Shown here: positions 34,301 through 46,695 of the stretch, in pieces | Numbering within the stretch: position 1 is the stretch's first letter | Layout: each line of letters begins with the position of its first letter | From: Sesamum alatum | Lineage: Eukaryota > Streptophyta > Magnoliopsida > Lamiales > Pedaliaceae | Direction of reading: 5' to 3' | Length of the DNA: 64,000 bases | NCBI GenBank assembly: GCA_034509735.1 | Contig: JACGWO010000011.1 | Location: forward strand, 24,784,979-24,848,978 | Notes under the pieces: generated by a model | Databases searched by the model: none | Seen by the model: only the letters and a program-made list of their open reading frames with translations | Told to the model about the DNA's origin: nothing | Program-made: the position numbers and the translations under genes

Positions 34301-37193
34301 CTGGAACCAAAAATTTTAGAGAAAAGGTACAGGCAGAATTCTGAGAGCCAGAAATAGAGAAGAAGAACAAGGGAAAAGCATAAGGATTATAATTACAGCC
34401 ACGTCCCACAAACCCATTTTTTTCACTTCTCAACATTGGGATTACCATGAAACAAAAGCAGACAATTAAATTGCGCAAAATCATCAAGCTGAAGAAGCCC
34501 CATAAAAACTTAAAAAGAGAATCATGTCCTTCGAAGAGCTAATTGACATTCAGAGCTCTAATTCTACAGGTTTGAAGTGTCATAAATTCATTTATTTTTG
34601 TGCATCTTGAATGAGAAGTAAAAAAATATTGCATACAGCTCAAGCATGAAGATTCTACACTGCAATCTCATGCAGAAAATGAGCCTTACTATTGATAGAT
34701 ATTGTAAGATCATCATGCGTCTCTCCAACTAAAACCCTGGGAAAAGATAACAAATAAAAGGGAAAGTTGAACTAGCATACCTCTAATAAAGGATGATGAA
34801 TAGGAGACCTCAATACGGAACTTTTTTCCAGTATATTGTTTTTAAAACCAGGTGGAACAAGTGGTCTAGATGCAGGAGAGTTTGAACCAAGAGAAGATTT
34901 TTCTGAATCATTGCCCAAGGTAGGAGTTGCAGCAGAAACCTCAAACTCATTGTTCCTGAGAAATGGTTCCTTTCTCTCTTTTTTATCTTCCAATAATTCA
35001 TGAAGTTCGGAGACATCACTAGATTTATGCTTCTCCAGCAATAATTTTTGCTTCTCTTGAAGAGCCTTTTGCTGTTCCTTTCTCATCATCTCAAAAGAGG
35101 CTGAATTTTGGAAAGAGAGTATCCAACAAGTTAAAAGGATAGGATGACCAATATAAAAACCAAGGATGCTCCAATTAGTATAAAACAGTACCTCTTCTCC
35201 TCCTCTCCTCCTCTGCCTTATCCTCATTGCTGCACTCTGTTGAACCAAAAGTTTCATCATTGAAGGCGTCTGTGTCTCTTCTTGAATAAGGTACTGCCTG
35301 AAACAATTATGAGTTGAACAACACAATGTTCAGATATAAACAGACAAATACGGGAAACAACAAACAAAAGAACAGGTATAAATGTCGAAAATAAGATACT
35401 AGAAAGTGTTGCTTAACCTTGTAGGGTCGTGGAGGATGATATGGTTCATTGGTCTTGCTAAGCTGATAGGGCTCATTTGCTCTCACCTTAGGAGCAGCGA
35501 TCCCACCCGCATATCCAGATGGTCGTGGAAATGAACCACTCCCAAGGAGACCATCTTGCTCTGAAGATTGCCAAGACCGTCGAGCATGATGGCCATAGCG
35601 CCTCCCAGAATCTATATATGAGAAGGGATCAAGTAATCAAAATGCAGGAAAAAAATTCCATAAAGATGGAAAAGGAGAAGCATGATAGAAGATGAAACTC
35701 ATATACATGTAAAATATGACATATACACCGAGCAGGCATCCGAACATGCGAGAGCAGGAAAAGTTATTAGCAAAGAAGTCTTAATTACATACATACTACT
35801 CTGTCTGCTCCAATTTGCATGCCCCAATTTCGGTTGGCACAAAAGTGTTGAAAAAATAATTGCCTTTAGTATCTTTATATTTTTGCCCTTGAAAGTAGTG
35901 TTAGAGTTAGTTGTGGTGACATAATTGCCTTAAGAGAAGAGGTACCTTCGGTAAGAACACTGCGATTTAAGGAATGTTCATAGACATCTGACAAAAGCAA
36001 ATAGGAGCATTCAATTTGTGATGCTTGTACTATTCAGAAGGTAAGTGAGCTTGACCAATAAGGCATCAGATTATAAAAGATCTATGCTTTCAAGTAGAGA
36101 ACAAATCTGCAAGAAAATTGATCGACGCACAGTGCTCCTAACTCCAGAGACACTTTAAGAAGAGAAGTCAAGGAATGAATAAAGGCCCTAGAGTCGAGCA
36201 ATTAGAAACGTGCCTCAGGTAACTCAAGGCTCAGGCCAAAGGGAAATAAGGGTCACAGTAGTACCAGAGCGCATGGACTTTGAATATGACAGTCAAGTTA
36301 ATCAAGGATATCTAGTGTGCCTTGCAATCAAGAGATCCTGATCCCAGAGGACCCAGAGACACCAGAATTTTGTGCAATCGTTACAAGAGTGGCTTTTGAT
36401 ACTCTCGTAGCAATAGTGCCTTTCAAACACTCTAATCCAACCAGACAACTCAAGCACATTTCACCAAATTATAGAAGGCCATTTTGATTATTTGGTAAGC
36501 CAAAGTAAGAGTGCTGAACAAGAACCTGAATCCCGGTCAGATTGAGAATCACTGTCTCGATCACTCCGCCCAGAAGAACGGCTTTCCCATTTTCCATAAA
36601 TGCCTCTAGAGTAATTACCAGAATCCCCTCGAGTAGGAGGAGATGATCCATGCTCATTTCGTCTGAAACCCTGCAAAGGCAGGCCTCCAGGATTTCTTGG
36701 TAGATCTTGTGTGCTTTGCAATGCATCCTCGAATTCACTACAACAGATAAACACACTCAAATATGCAGAAGCTTCTACTACAGGCAGAAATCTCAAGCAA
36801 GGGGCATAATGACATTTGAGACATTAAAAACAATTAAATAACGGATATCGTTTGTATTTATTACAAGAGCCTGAAAGGTAACTAGCATACGGGATGGTAG
36901 AGTTGTCTTTTACCATAACAGCGATTCATCAAAACCGCTCGGCAACTTCTTGCAGATATCCAAATTACTCAAAGACAACATGAACTCTCTTGGATAGGTT
37001 ATTTTCGGCTTCCTATATCATCAAACAACCAAGTATTATTTATCTTACACAAAAGCTACCTTCAAATCCCAAGATAAATGAACACATTCATGTAATAAAC
37101 AGCAAGGTAATTAAAAATAACTTACTTTAGAACCACGTCAAACACGGTAGACCCCTTGTCCGGGGACCTCTGGTCTTCATTTTCTAAGCTCAT
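28314..37193 (-). CDS. eIF4E-binding 4E-T-like plant protein (CBE1/AT4G01290-like)
   Basis: Ten coding exons on the minus strand: 37193-37126, 37012-36914, 36737-36526, 35611-35418, 35297-35192, 35100-34781, 32760-32362, 31367-31286, 31191-29608 and 28474-28314. They give 1074 aa with every junction in phase. Residues 29-35 read YPREFML, the position of the eIF4E-binding Y-x4-L-hydrophobic motif, followed by LPSGFDESLL. Then come an RS/RD-rich region (SRSSGRSDRDSDSQSDRD), a helical basic segment (FEMMRKEQQKALQEKQK), LVPPGFKN, LGKIFGSTLSINEDG, FAQWFFEEEAKPVDDTL and SSLLSLIVSGDKDRYQ. A Gln/Pro/Met-rich low-complexity tail ends PPEAFQRLIEMELQANSK and EIDMGFRYR. Family knowledge: AT4G01290 was described as a conserved eIF4E-binding protein; the animal counterpart 4E-T acts in P-bodies and mRNA decay. 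An acceptor (CTGCAG) one base before the ATG indicates a 5'-UTR intron. The last acceptor is a GTAGCAG tandem (28474 or 28471). Convergent with the REVEILLE gene. Confidence 0.9.
28863..28879 (+). repeat. C homopolymer (17 C) in intron 9 of the CBE1-like gene
   Basis: This run reads as a G run in the transcript because the gene is on the minus strand. Further C-rich blocks (CCCCAACCCCC) follow it. Confidence 0.9.
33298..33312 (+). repeat. G homopolymer (15 G) in intron 6 of the CBE1-like gene
   Basis: This run reads as C in the transcript. It lies in the 2-kb intron between 34780 and 32761. Confidence 0.9.
34067..34370. repeat. Three diverged tandem units (~110 bp) in intron 6 of the CBE1-like gene
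   Basis: Successive units begin CTGGTTTAAGAAGTG, CTGGTTTTAAGAAGTGG and CTGGTTTCAAGAACTGG (near 34068, 34180 and 34289). The first two continue through GAGAGACA..TTCAGGCCC/TCCAGGCCC..TGACAGAAAA. Identity between units is moderate, so this is an old minisatellite-like expansion. Confidence 0.75.
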
Positions 37194-38996
37194 TCTGCAG
37201 TGTGCAATTCAAAATAACTTTCCACCAACTAAAACATACACTTTCAGTTACACAAATCTCTCAGACCCGTCTAATCTAACTCAATCATGCAAAGAGGCAA
37301 ATAGAAGAAAAACTCCCCAGGCTCAGATTTGAAAAACCTCAAGTGTTGGAATCTCCAAACTTGATTCTCAATTCATCGAACTGATTCCTTACAAATTGAA
37401 GTCAATGCTAACAGAATTCAGAATTGCCAAAATATTACCACAATAAATGATACAAGCTAATCCATTAATTGATCTACCAGATCAATCGATGCCTAATCCA
37501 ACCAAAATTAAATACACAAAAGTCGAAACAAAGCCCCTTTTTGCCCACAACATATAACACTAAAACCCCAAATCGCTCATCATGTCTTACGACGTCCTCT
37601 CCCTTTACAATCTAATCCAAACAAACTCCCAATCTAGGCCCCTCCACGGATCGAAATTGAGACACAGCGAATGCAAAAAAAAAAATATTAGGGTTTAAAT
37701 TCTCGTAATATTTCTTCCTAATTTCCCACGAATCATGAGTTAGGAGAGAGATAATCCAGATACATCACACACACATTCACACGCACATGTATGTGTACGG
37801 TGTTTGTTTGCGTTGTATCTTTACATACACAGGAATCCGTATGTATACATTTATACGCATTCTTCGATTTGTTTGTAGAAAGAGAGCGATATGACTGAAT
37901 TCTCAGGAACGAGATTGGAAATGACGTCGACGAACACCACTACACAGCTCCAAAAATAGGAGGCTGCTTTCACGCTCTCAGACGTGGCGTGAAGCCACGC
38001 CTCCCCCGAAGCGGTTGCGTGGATTCCTTTAATTGGTTCGTGTGATTTTACCGCTCCCAGTGCGGGTACGCAACGAAGTTTCGTAGGGGTAAAAAATATC
38101 TAAGGAGTCTTTGTTGTAAAATTATTTTGGAAATTATGGGAGGATCAAAGTGGAATTTCGATGTTTGATCTTTTTTAATTTGAATAGTGACTATAATAAT
38201 AAATATTTAAAAATATATATTTATAAAATTGAACAAAAATTATCTACCTCAGTATATTAGTTTTAATAAAAATTATATAAAATATAAATTTTTTTAAATT
38301 AAATGAGTTATCATTAATTATTTAGAAAAATATCCATACAATCATAAATTTTTATATTTTTTTAATCACTTTGATCATAAATTGCTTACGTAGTATTGTT
38401 GGTGGAGTACGGAGTTCACTTTATATATTTGATCTTCTATGAGTATCTATACCTTGATATGAGCTACTTAAGTATTGTCTCCTGGTTGCAAATAAAGACA
38501 TGTCCCAAATTTTCTCGACAACAAATTGTTTTGTGCTTTATTATATTCATCAGTAATCCTTAATTGAAGTATGTGCTCTTAGCACCAACATCCAAATCTA
38601 ATTTATTCATAATAACATATACGCCTTTAATTTTTTATTTATTCATGTTTCAATTAGTGCAAAGAATAAGAATTGACACACCCCTGCGACAATTTTTGCT
38701 CTCTCAACCAAGAAACCAGCGTTAATTAGTTATCAAAATGATGAAGTTCATGCCATAAAAACTTACTATATTTTAAGCATGTAAGTATTTATTTGCTTGT
38801 GAGAAGAGATTGATTTGACTTTCAATTAATTATCTGAATATAGTTTATGTAGCCATTTGTTTGATTTTATATTTAAAGCATATAATTAGATTTGCTAAAG
38901 AATAGTTTGAATTTATTTTTATCATTGCAATTTGAAAACACTAGTGAAATTAAGCTTAGCCTATAATTATTAAAAAATGGACAAAGATTAAACTTA
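37194..38996. other. CBE1-like gene leader/promoter and AT-rich flank up to the Harbinger element
   Basis: About 37200-37950 probably holds the 5'-UTR exon and intron of the minus-strand gene. Near 37920 there is a TGACGTC (CRE/bZIP-type) word, and at 37984-37998 a GTGGC..GCCAC short hairpin in a GC-rich patch, as expected for a promoter. From 38090 to 38996 the sequence is very AT-rich; I see no gene or element there. Confidence 0.4.
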
Positions 38997-40218
38997 GGGC
39001 ATCTTTACTTGCCATGAAAAACCAGGATTAAATGGCTAATCCTGGCTTATAACCTATTTACTTTTTTTTAGCAAGGTCCGAGCTCAATCACGAGAGCCCG
39101 TGAGTTTGCATGATTATTGGATGATTGAAATCAACCCCCCTCTCCCCCAAATTAACTAATCCTAACCGGCCACATGTCTGGACAATTTTTACATATCCAA
39201 GTTTGGCCTCAACTTTAATTAATATATACTGATTTTGCCCTTAAAAATCTCATTAATTACAATGGCCACCCACACATTGATTAGACAAGATATGCAGAAA
39301 ATATTTTGACCAAATTGTGTCTTCCTTCCTCCATTATTGATGTTCTTCCTTCTCATGGGTTTGCTCATGTGAAAACCTTGGTCGCACACCATCCTCATAC
39401 CCTCTTCACAATAATATTGCTGAAAGAGTTTTAGTGCCTTTGTGTTGGAAGGTACATAATTTTTCTCAATTTTTAACGTGTTTTGTTGAAGATTAGCGAT
39501 GCAATTATTTGGATGTTTCTTGCCGTGGTGAAGCCCTTGAGAGTTGTACTGTTGATTCCCTCTTCTTATGTATTCGTTGTGATTAACAGTCGGTTGGTTT
39601 TTTGTAGTGAGTGTGGGTGTATTTGTACGAAGGAAGCTAAGCTTCACGTTTTGAACAAATCTGGTTAAGGTACGAGTTCGGTCTCCCCCACTGAAAGTTC
39701 ATTTTACGTTTCTCGTTTCGTGCAATTGCATATGCCCTATTCGTACCATTAGGCTTGAGATTTGGTCGTTCTAAAATTCTAATTTAAATGCATTGTTGTC
39801 GTGGTTACTTTAATATAGGGACCATTGTTGAAATTGGCCGATTTAAAATTTTCTGAAATGGGAGAATCCAATAAATTTATCCATCTGTTTTTTTGGCATT
39901 TTATCCGGTTCAGATGCTAGCTATTTACCCATTTTGTTCATCTATTAGATGGAAAATTATTTTATATTCAATGTTTATTATGAATTAGATGTAAAAATTA
40001 TTGTCCTTTACGATTGTCTTTTCCGGTTACTTAGCTAGATGTTTGTCAATACACACCAAATTGGATTTTCTTTGTTGGATGCTATGATATTTAAAATTGT
40101 ATAGTGAAGTAGTTAGTTCTACAAAAGATATTATCGGTTCAACTGCATCCGTTTCCCTCTATATCTTTCAATTACCAATACGGACCCACATCGTTTGTCT
40201 TCTCGGTATGTTTGTAGG

Positions 40219-41643
40219 ATGAATATCGCTCAAAGATTAAAGATTTTCTTCGATATACAGCTAGTTGTCGTTGAAGTTGTATTCGCTTTGTACTTGTTTT
40301 GTTGTGTTGCCCGCCATCGGGAAAGAAGGTGTCGATTGGGTCCTTCATTCGCTACACGTAGATACCAATTGACCCATAGAATTCCAGATCAATTGAAGCA
40401 TCTTAGACAGATAATCGAGTATAGTGATACCAAATGCTTGGATAATCTATGTATGACAAGGAATGCGTTTGGTCGTCTATGTGAACTGTTGGAAATATCT
40501 GGTGGGCTAAAAGATACTGTTCATGTGTCTGTGGTTGAACAAGTTGCAATGTTTCTTAGTGTCATTGCACACCACAAGAAAAACTGCATAGTGAAGCATG
40601 ACTTCATCCGTAGTGGCGTACAGTTAGTAAACATTTCCACTCAGTGTTGAACGTCGTATTGCGTTTGAATTCCATTTTGTTGGCACGTCCAATAGCCGTA
40701 ACAGAGGATCACCCGGAACAACGTTAGCGTTGGTTTAAGGTACTTCACAACGTTAATGTATAACCAAAATAATTACGATATTTGTTTTACCTAGACATTT
40801 ATTGTTTACAATGAACCTTACCCTTAAATTATTCCTATGAATTATGTGAAGGGATGTCTAGGTGCCCTGGACGGAACACATATTGCAGTACGCATCCCAG
40901 ATGCTGACAAAGGACGCTACCGTAATAGAAAGGGGCAAATATCAGTTAATGTCCTCGACGTCTGCAAGATGGAGGGGAATTTCATTTATGTACTAAGCGG
41001 TTGGGAGGGTAGCGCGGCAGATGGACGTGTACTGCGAGATGCTCTTCATTGAACGACCGGACTCCAGATTCCTACAGGTACTTGCTTTTTACATACTCGA
41101 GATTAAAAATACATTGTGTTGAAGTGGGCCTAGTGCGCATTACCATTTGGTGACCATATGCGGTTAGCTTTGTAATGTTCCGTTATCTTTTTGCTGGTAT
41201 AGGAACTTACTACCTTTGCGACAATGGATACAACAACGTCGATGGGTTCCTAATGCCGTATAGGGGAATCATATACCATCTTAAAGAGTGGGATAGGGGG
41301 ACGGGAGGACCACAAAATGCACGTGAATTGTTTAACCTTCGTCATGCAATGGCTAGGAATATCATCGAGCGTACTTTTGGTTTGTTAAAAGCACGGTGGG
41401 GTATACTACGTAGCCATTCATACTACTCAATTAGAGTGCAGAACAATATTATTGTGGAAAATGTTGTTTATTACATAACTTTTTACGAATCGAGATGCCT
41501 GATGACCCACTGAAAGCCGAACTGATGAATGAGTGTGAATCGAGTCTGGAACAAAATATAGAAAGTGCTCCAACAATGGAAGCGTCGCCCGCCTGGAACG
41601 CTTGGCGTGATGAGTTGGCTGAAAACATGTGGAACGATTGTTG
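40219..41643 (+). pseudogene. PIF/Harbinger DDE transposase (HARBI1-like), broken
   Basis: The N-terminal helical region (40219-40618, containing MTRNAFGRLCELLE and VAMFLSVIAHHKKN) leads into VSKHFHSVLNVVLRLNSILL, which is in another frame because one base is missing near 40620. The catalytic domain follows: KGCLGALDGTHIAVRIP (first Asp), YRNRKGQISVNVLDVC, GWEGSAADGRVLRDAL, then after an intron (about 41080-41202) YYLCDNGYNNVDGFL (second Asp) and NIIERTFGLLKARWGIL (Glu). All three DDE residues are kept. Damage: the frameshift near 40620, TAG at 40725-40727 where W is expected, TGA at 41050-41052 where R is expected, and another 1-base slip near 41460 before CLLHNFLRIEMPDDPL. The coding remnant ends at about 41643. 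The product would cut DNA at TTA/TAA targets together with the Myb/SANT partner. Confidence 0.88.
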
Positions 41644-41993
41644 ACCCGCCATTGACCCATCCCTGACATGTCTCTGTTGATACATAAACGGATTATTTCT
41701 ATGGCAGTTGAATGTCCATTATATGACAATATATTTGATGAAACATTGCATGACAAACGTGCTTGTGTGTATTTGTTTCGAAGTCTGTATTTTAAATGTT
41801 ATTGTTTCAATGTATTAATGGATGTTATGTTTGAATATATTTGTTGCATGGTTAAATCCATTAAAGTGGGTTGTATGTTTAATTGATTGGGTACGAATTT
41901 ATGATAGCTGTTACAAGTATAATTAAAGTTATCTAGCTCTTTCGATTTAGAAAAGTTAAATAGTCTACAATCACTGTTGGTTTTTTTTAGCAG

Positions 41994-43083
41994 ATGGCGC
42001 TAGTTGACGAGGAGGGAAGCAACAAACCTCGTGGTTGTCGAGCGAAGGCTGAGAAGGCAAGTACGCGTCGTTCATGGTCACAACGCGAAGAGAAGGTGCT
42101 GATAAATGCCCTGCGTACAATTGTTACGACTGGTTGGAAGTGTGAGAACGGGTTCAGGGTCGGATACCTGAACCAACTTGAGGCCCTCATGACGAAGCAA
42201 TTCCCTAATACGGATATCCGGGCCGAACCACACATTATCTCAAAGATCCACGTGTGGAAAAAAAACTATGGCACGTTGACGGCTATGATGGCGAAGAGTG
42301 GGTTCGGCTGGGATGATAGCCGTAGCATGATTACCGTGGATACGTAAGATGTATGGGATGAGTTCTGCAAGGTAATGAAGAAATTTTTAACGTCTTATTG
42401 TACAAGTTCAAATTTAATTAACGCCTTATGCGGTACATGATTTCATCGATTCTATCGAACAGGTGGACCCTAGTGCACGTACACTGCGTTACAAGTCTTG
42501 GCCTTATTTCCCTGCATGGGTTGAGATCTTCGATCGGGATCGTGATATGGGCGAGGTGATAGTTGTCGGCCAATACACAAATGAAGCTCCGCCTGTTATG
42601 AATTTAGTTGATGATGAGGTTGAGGACGACACGCAGGTTTGTTACGTCCCGACGGCTGAGTGGTGCCCCAATACCGGTTACGCCGGAAATGAAAATGACA
42701 CTATCGGTGAAACCCAAGCAAATGTAGAGGTGAACGTCACCTCAACCGCTAGTCAAAAAAAAATTGAGAGTTCCGAAAAGAAAAGAAAGGCAAAGATTGT
42801 CGTCCAAGACGATGGCTTGACAACTGCTGTAAACACTTTCTGTGATTCAGCAAACGAAAGGCTAGGTGAATTAAGCAAAAAACTTTTTGCTGATTACGAG
42901 GAAGTTGAGAAATGGTCGTCAGTTTACAAGGCAGTTGGGAAAGTGCCAGGTATAGACTTGAACGATCAAATACTTTTATCTGACCGGTTTGTAGAAAACC
43001 CGAAGAAAATGGATCTATTTTTCAGCCTACCTGAAGATGCAAGAGCCCGCATGATTCGCCTTATGCTTGACGGTAAGATGTGA
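41994..43083 (+). pseudogene. Harbinger ORF1-type Myb/SANT-like DNA-binding protein, with in-frame stop
   Basis: Two exons, 41994-42371 and 42463-43083, would encode 332 residues. The N-terminal trihelix/Myb-SANT-like domain contains RRSWSQREEKVLINALRTI, WKCENGFRVGYLNQLE and SKIHVWKKNYGTLTAMM. It ends in the typical FGWDDSRSMITVD block and, after a stop, DVWDEFC, then LRYKSWPYFPAWVEIFDRDR. The single lesion seen is TAA at 42345-42347 (position 118), one substitution away from a sense codon. The C-terminal part has an acidic linker, a basic KKIESSEKKRKAK cluster and a helical end (LFFSLPEDARARMIRLML) shared with 'L10-interacting MYB domain' proteins. In Harbinger elements this protein binds the subterminal DNA and carries the transposase into the nucleus. 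Confidence 0.85.
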
Positions 43084-44301
43084 CCCCTGTGAACGGAAAA
43101 AAGCTCCAATATGAACTTCAATTTTTCGGATGAATATCTTAACTTTTATGTAATTTCAAATATGTTTTATGAAGATATCTTCTCATGTGGAACCTTATTT
43201 GGAGTATGACTAATTCGGATTGTATTTAAATGTTTTCTAAGATCCGTAATTCGTATGTTTTCTATGATCCGTAATTCGTATTTCTTCGGGTTTATTTCTA
43301 GGATCATGCCATATTTGTATCTTTTCAGTAACAGAATGAAATGTTTATGATGCAAACAGATACACCATTCTCCAATATGTGTTGTGACAAAAAATTACGT
43401 CGTTCACAATTTGAAACAAACCGTTCAAATTGACTTTCCAACATTGAGAAAGTAGAAATACTAGGATGAATATATTTAAAATAGGGAGAAAATAATGCAA
43501 GTATTGATAAAGAAAAATTGCAAATATAAATATTAAAGGCACCAAAAATTGCATACTTCGTTTTTGTTTCAGGTTTGTTTCCTATACAATATCCATGCAC
43601 CGTGAAATCAATAGTTCATGCTTGGGTCAATAAATTAAATTTTCCTTGGTAAATTTTGGCCAAATTTAAACAAGTACGGAAGCAAGAGCAACGAGCTTGT
43701 CAAACTTTTTCAGAACGGGAAACATATATACACAACCTGAAGAAGACTCGATCCATTAGCATGATTAATTTTACAAGTTTAGATTCATTATGTACTAAAC
43801 GGACCAAACAACCTATTTGAATATCATCCTCCTAAAAGTTTGGTCTTTTCATATGAATGTTACTCAAGATATTTTTAGATGCTCACAAATTTATTTCTAG
43901 AAACCATGATTGGACATAGATTAATTTCATCTAAAAACAACAAATAACCATATGAAACGGGAATGTACCAAGATTGCACCAAAATAAAGGACATATATTA
44001 TAGGCATCTTACAAGACCAAAAACAAAATCCCAAGGAATCTTGTTTTCAGTCCCAACTTCAAATACAAGAAAAAAAGAAAATAAGATAACTACTTGACGA
44101 CTCCTTGCACCCAAATCAAATACCTAGCCTTTCACCTCATTACCATGTCGAGCCACCTCCTCCTAAACAAAACAAGTGTATTTCACACAGTGAAAACGCA
44201 TAAAAAAAAAAAAGAGGTGTCTATTCAAACTACTACTACAACCATACACTGGCTTAATCTGAAATTGTGCTCTCATCGCTTCCTTCGGCATTGTCTCCAT
44301 C
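43084..44301. other. Central spacer of the Harbinger element
   Basis: This is AT-rich DNA between the converging plus- and minus-strand genes. A tandem word TTTTCTA(A/T)GATCCGTAATTCGTAT occurs twice at about 43230-43280. No gene was seen. Confidence 0.5.
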
Positions 44302-44950
44302 CTAATCCGCCTCGTTACTTGATATGGCTACAGGATCATTCGGGCCTTGTTCGGAACGTCCTATTGAAAATATGGCTGAAAGCTCCTTCCAATCGGGCTC
44401 TCCCGCAAAACGATAGGCATTAACAAACTCGTTGGCCTAGCAAAAATAAAAATAAAAATAAATTAATGGAGGTTGGAAAGGTATCATGTGCATGGGATAT
44501 CAGGCCACAAAAAAAAAAAAAAAAAGAATGAAGACAAAATACTTCGAACGGACATGTAAATTCATACCATTACAAGATCATTCCAACGCTCCTCGTTGAA
44601 CAGAATAACGTTCCTTTCATGATCCCAAATGACTCCAGGTGATTGTAGGATTGTCTTGAAAGTAGTATACCGTAAACGGAGACGCTCAAGCCGTCGTTTG
44701 AAGACTATATACTTGAAGTTGAAATTAAAGCACGCATTGACGAGGCGGCGTGCATGGTTCAATGAATGCATGTTTGGTGTTCGTGAGAGTTGTTTGTGGC
44801 CTTTAAGAACTTGATAGTATAAGGCCTGAATGACGGCATTGTCATGCCTTTTTGTCCAGGTTGTGTTATAGAAATAGTATCGCTGTGGACGGGGTGCAAA
44901 TGGTGGTGCCAGAGCTGCGGTTGTGGTGGATTTTGTTGAGGGGCGGCCAT
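44302..44950 (-). pseudogene. Second Myb/SANT-like gene of the Harbinger element, frameshifted
   Basis: The minus-strand exon 44950-44568 and exon 44436-44302 are joined in phase. The ATG at 44950 starts MAAPQQNPPQPQ, then the frame slips by one base (between about 44890 and 44870) into RYYFYNTTWTKRHDNAVIQA. The DNA-binding-type region continues FKRRLERLRLRYTTFKTIL and SPGVIWDHERNVILFNEERW, the same architecture (..WD..rn.....W) as Harbinger ORF1 proteins. Exon 2 adds NEFVNAYRFAGEPDWKELSA and stops at 44302. It is shorter than the plus-strand ORF1 and clearly diverged from it, so it is not a recent duplicate. Confidence 0.7.
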
Positions 44951-46695
44951 GAGGACGGTTGAGTTAAGACTTTTGCAGTGAAGAAGTAAATAGGAAGATG
45001 GTAATGCTAGAAAGTAAACAAGCCTCGGATAGTTGGTGTTGGATGGTGCAAGAGAAGACAAATATATAGACAAAAAAAAAAAAAAAAACAACAACATGTG
45101 AAGCCAAATAATGGGACACAAGGCTCAAGGCCAATGCTATGTCAATCCAAACTTCAATCAAGTCTAATCCTACCTACCAAGAAGTAAATAAGGTGGAGGG
45201 AAGTTGGATAGTAATTAAGTATTTACCTACTCCATGACAAAAGAATCAATCACTTGAATTCTTGCCATCATAGCAATGTCCACTCAAATATTTTATGGCA
45301 AGCTCCTCACATTACTAATCTCTTGACCATGATCATCCTCACTTTGAAAAGCTTTCCTCTTGTGTGTGAATCCGCATCGTGATGGTTCTTTGCTATCATT
45401 CCATTGTATTTGTTTTATGTACTTATTTGATGTGTATATTCGATTATAGTAATTTAGCAACAAACCTATTATGTGATAATTAGTGAAAGACGAAGTTGTA
45501 TATATAAGGATGATATCAAAATGGTACATTTGAATGAGAAGCTTTTATACGTAAGGATGGTGTAGCATGCTATTATCACATACGAGAAAGTAAGGATAAA
45601 AATTAGTCGGGGGCCTTGGCATTCGTTTAATTAAGGATGTTATCAAACATGTGGGTTCAAACGTGTTGTCCATATACATATGTTCTAGGTGTTTATTGGA
45701 AATATGCTTCTAGGAGAAACTATTTTTACTAAAGTTATATAAAAAAGGGGAAACTATGTTTGTAGGAGATACTATTGTTATTGAAGAGGTAGAAAAAAGG
45801 GGAAACTATGTTTATTGAACATATAGAAAATAGGAGAAAGTATGTTTATTGTGGACGTAAATAGTAGAAACTATTTTGATTGTAGAATTAGAATAGTAGG
45901 GACGTAAAATAGTAGAAACTATTTCGAAGGATAAAATACATTAGTACAATTCAATAAATTTGGCAATGCATGTGGTCTTTTGATATAGAACATAGGGGTG
46001 TGAATCAAACTTCAATAATATACAATGCCTTTTACGTAAGCTATTGTAACATATACGTAGTTCGAACCTTTAAAAAAATTGGTAAGGGAAAAGAATGGAC
46101 AAATATAATTTAGAGAAATGAAGGTAAAACCGTTGGAAATGTATATACGCTAATACTACCGATTCATTAATTGACAACATCTGAAAATTACAAGCTTAAA
46201 ATAGCTATGGCCGTGTCACAGGCGAGACAAAGGAAATCCTATGTAAACGGCCATGGGGTAGACCAAAAATGTTACAATTTCAAAAGATAACAGTCATAAA
46301 ATTAGATAGGGAATACATATGCATCAATATAGATTCCGATAGCAACCTATATCCATAGCATTAGAACTTTGGCTTCTTCGGCTGAAGGCGGCACAGGTAC
46401 TTCGGGATGTACGGAGAAGGTGTCATTTCCTCAATGTCAGGATCATTCGACGCAGCGGAGCTTGGGGGTAGCGACTTCTTTGTTGGGGCTTTGCGGTGGA
46501 GGAGTGGCGTAACCACTTGTGGCCGGGCGTCGAATGGTCCTAGAATGGGTGTTCACACTTCCGATCCCTGAATCTGAAGCGTAATATTCTTGAACAAAGG
46601 CCCACCAAGAGGGTTCTTCCGATATGACATTGTGATCATGGCCAAACGATGAGTCTCCATAGGAGTCATCGGTCGGTGGTGCTTTAGCATGGACC
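44951..46695. other. Spacer between minus-strand Harbinger genes
   Basis: No gene was seen over most of this stretch. At 45705-45915 there is a degenerate array of short units built on GGAGAAACTATGTTTATTG and AGTAGAAACTATTTT. From about 46370 to 46695 lies the decayed 3' part of the neighbouring Myb/SANT-like gene, beyond its premature stop. Confidence 0.5.

Noticed and set aside
44759..45121. 120-codon frame with a hydrophobic start, minus strand
   Set aside because: The first half covers an A-rich run giving polyphenylalanine; only the part from 44950 is gene-like and it belongs to the frameshifted Myb/SANT gene.
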